64,000 nucleotides of DNA. Source: Bacteroidetes bacterium 46-16. Its GTDB lineage: Bacteria; Bacteroidota; Bacteroidia; Chitinophagales; Chitinophagaceae. The stretch spans positions 21,430-85,429 of the forward strand of contig MKUN01000048.1 in NCBI GenBank assembly GCA_001897835.1, in the 5' to 3' direction. Each line of letters begins with the position of its first letter. Positions within the stretch are counted from its first letter, which is position 1. This document shows, one piece after another, positions 63,164 through 64,000 of the stretch. The translations under genes and the position numbers were made by a program. The notes under the pieces are model-generated. The model was given only the letters and a program-made list of their open reading frames with translations. It did not search any database and had not been told where the DNA came from.

Positions 63164-64000
63164 ATGAAAACTACTTTTATTTTCAACTTATTCGTCAGCT
63201 TTGTTTTGATGTCGGGATGCAGTGATAAAGAACATCTTGACAAAACGCACATTTTCGTTAAACACACAGATGCAGAAAAAGAAGGTTTAAAGGGCAAAGT
63301 GAAATCGCTTATCATGTCCAAGTATTCGCTACATGATTCGCTTGAATATTGCTATGATGGTTATCGGAAAGTATTTAACGCCGATGGATTCCTTGTGGAG
63401 GAAATGGATACCCTGGGAACTGCTTATTTCGCTTACAAATATTTCTACAACAATGATGGTCTTTTAACTAAAGTAACTTATTCTGCCAGCGACCCCATAC
63501 CTGGATGGGAACAAAGCTACCGGTATTCTATCAGTGAGCGTACAAAAACAATAATAACAAGAGGCCCGGACAGTACAGGCAGAACTATTCAACTTGATTC
63601 TTCTGTTACACAATATGACAACAATGGAAATGAAACAGCGTATAATAAAATAGCAAACGGAGGCTATGATGAAAAATGGAGCAAAAAATATGATGAGCAT
63701 GGCTTCCTTATCCGGGAGCAGACAAACGGAGCTAAGGGTATAGTTGAAAAACAATATACTAACAATGATAAGGGAAGGGTTTTGAAAACTGCCTGGTCAA
63801 CAGGTCTTGGGCCACAGACCTGCGTTTATGATAAGGATGGGAATATAATACAGGAAACGACATTGCATTTTGATGCGCAGGGAAAGAGCATTACTTATTA
63901 TACGGGCTATTGCGAATTTGATAAGCATGGCAATTACCTGAAAAGAATTTCATTTTGCCCACAGACGGGAGATATGAGGATCGACAGGCGGGTCATTGAG
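63164..64000 (+). CDS. Lipoprotein with YD-like repeats, cut by the window end
   Basis: ATG 63164 opens MKTTFIFNLFVSFVLMSGC, a lipoprotein signal with lipobox MSGC (Cys19). The frame is open through base 64000 (279 codons without stop). The mature part contains repeats of tyrosine-aspartate type: YDEHGFLIREQTNG, YDKDGNIIQETTLH, FDKHGNYLKRISF, and YNNDGLLTKVTYS, spaced by ~20-40 residues. These resemble weak RHS/YD beta-strand repeats. A surface or adhesion-type role is possible. The C-terminus is not in the window. Confidence 0.7.
   Translation, partial: MKTTFIFNLFVSFVLMSGCSDKEHLDKTHIFVKHTDAEKEGLKGKVKSLIMSKYSLHDSLEYCYDGYRKVFNADGFLVEEMDTLGTAYFAYKYFYNNDGLLTKVTYSASDPIPGWEQSYRYSISERTKTIITRGPDSTGRTIQLDSSVTQYDNNGNETAYNKIANGGYDEKWSKKYDEHGFLIREQTNGAKGIVEKQYTNNDKGRVLKTAWSTGLGPQTCVYDKDGNIIQETTLHFDAQGKSITYYTGYCEFDKHGNYLKRISFCPQTGDMRIDRRVIE

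Overview
The window is Bacteroidota DNA, most likely from the order Chitinophagales or a near relative. The evidence is a CTnDOT-type tra gene set, TonB-dependent receptors with CarboxypepD_reg-like N-termini, type IX secretion C-terminal domains (one type A-like, one gliding-motility CHU_C-like), a DUF4294 protein, almost no Shine-Dalgarno sites, and TTTG-N18/20-TAnnTTTG promoters. The family-level placement is inference.

Bases 1 to about 23,925 are the right-hand part of an integrative conjugative element whose left end is outside the window. Reading rightward: a very large methylase-like/SNF2 helicase cut by the window edge, TraF-like DUF4133, a 275-aa protein with an internal duplication, the TraG (VirB4-like) ATPase, a 131-aa unknown, three mutually related secreted coiled-coil proteins (TraI type), TraJ (VirB6-like), TraK (VirB8-like), a TraL-position protein, TraM (VirB10-like) and TraN (VirB9-like). 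These are transcribed together and should build the mating-pair channel. Behind them come two proteins sharing a DUF3945-like C-terminal domain around a lipoprotein, a small winged-helix-like protein, a 64-aa protein, and two closely related large serine recombinases with an oppositely oriented Fic protein between them. The second recombinase reads into the terminator and body of a tRNA-Lys gene, which marks the likely element/chromosome junction.

Bases 24,000 to 45,600 are ordinary chromosome: a TonB-dependent receptor, rpe, a TPR lipoprotein, a pair of paralogous secreted proteins, metF, lptB, a GH3-family protein, an MscS channel, dapD, an ArsC/Spx-like protein, a T9SS cargo protein, tRNA-Val, a GNAT acetyltransferase, pyrD, a TerC membrane protein, a class D beta-lactamase-like lipoprotein beside a PepSY-like protein, an M23 peptidase and a DUF4294 protein. 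Several genes have a TAnnTTTG box only 4 to 8 bases before the start codon, so their mRNAs may be almost leaderless.

Bases 45,675 to 52,976 are one compact operon-like run: YceI, a beta-propeller LytS-type sensor kinase (frameshifted in this sequence), a LytTR response regulator, an OB-fold protein, two haem-motif lipoproteins, a second YceI and a DUF5777-like beta-barrel. It looks like a self-regulated envelope redox or lipid-binding module and is the best candidate here for an undescribed system. Next come a cupin/JmjC-like protein with an Asp-to-Ala change in its metal site beside a multipass membrane protein, a 931-aa PKD/CHU_C secreted protein, hscA, a repeat-rich spacer, and three lipoprotein genes, the last cut by the window end.
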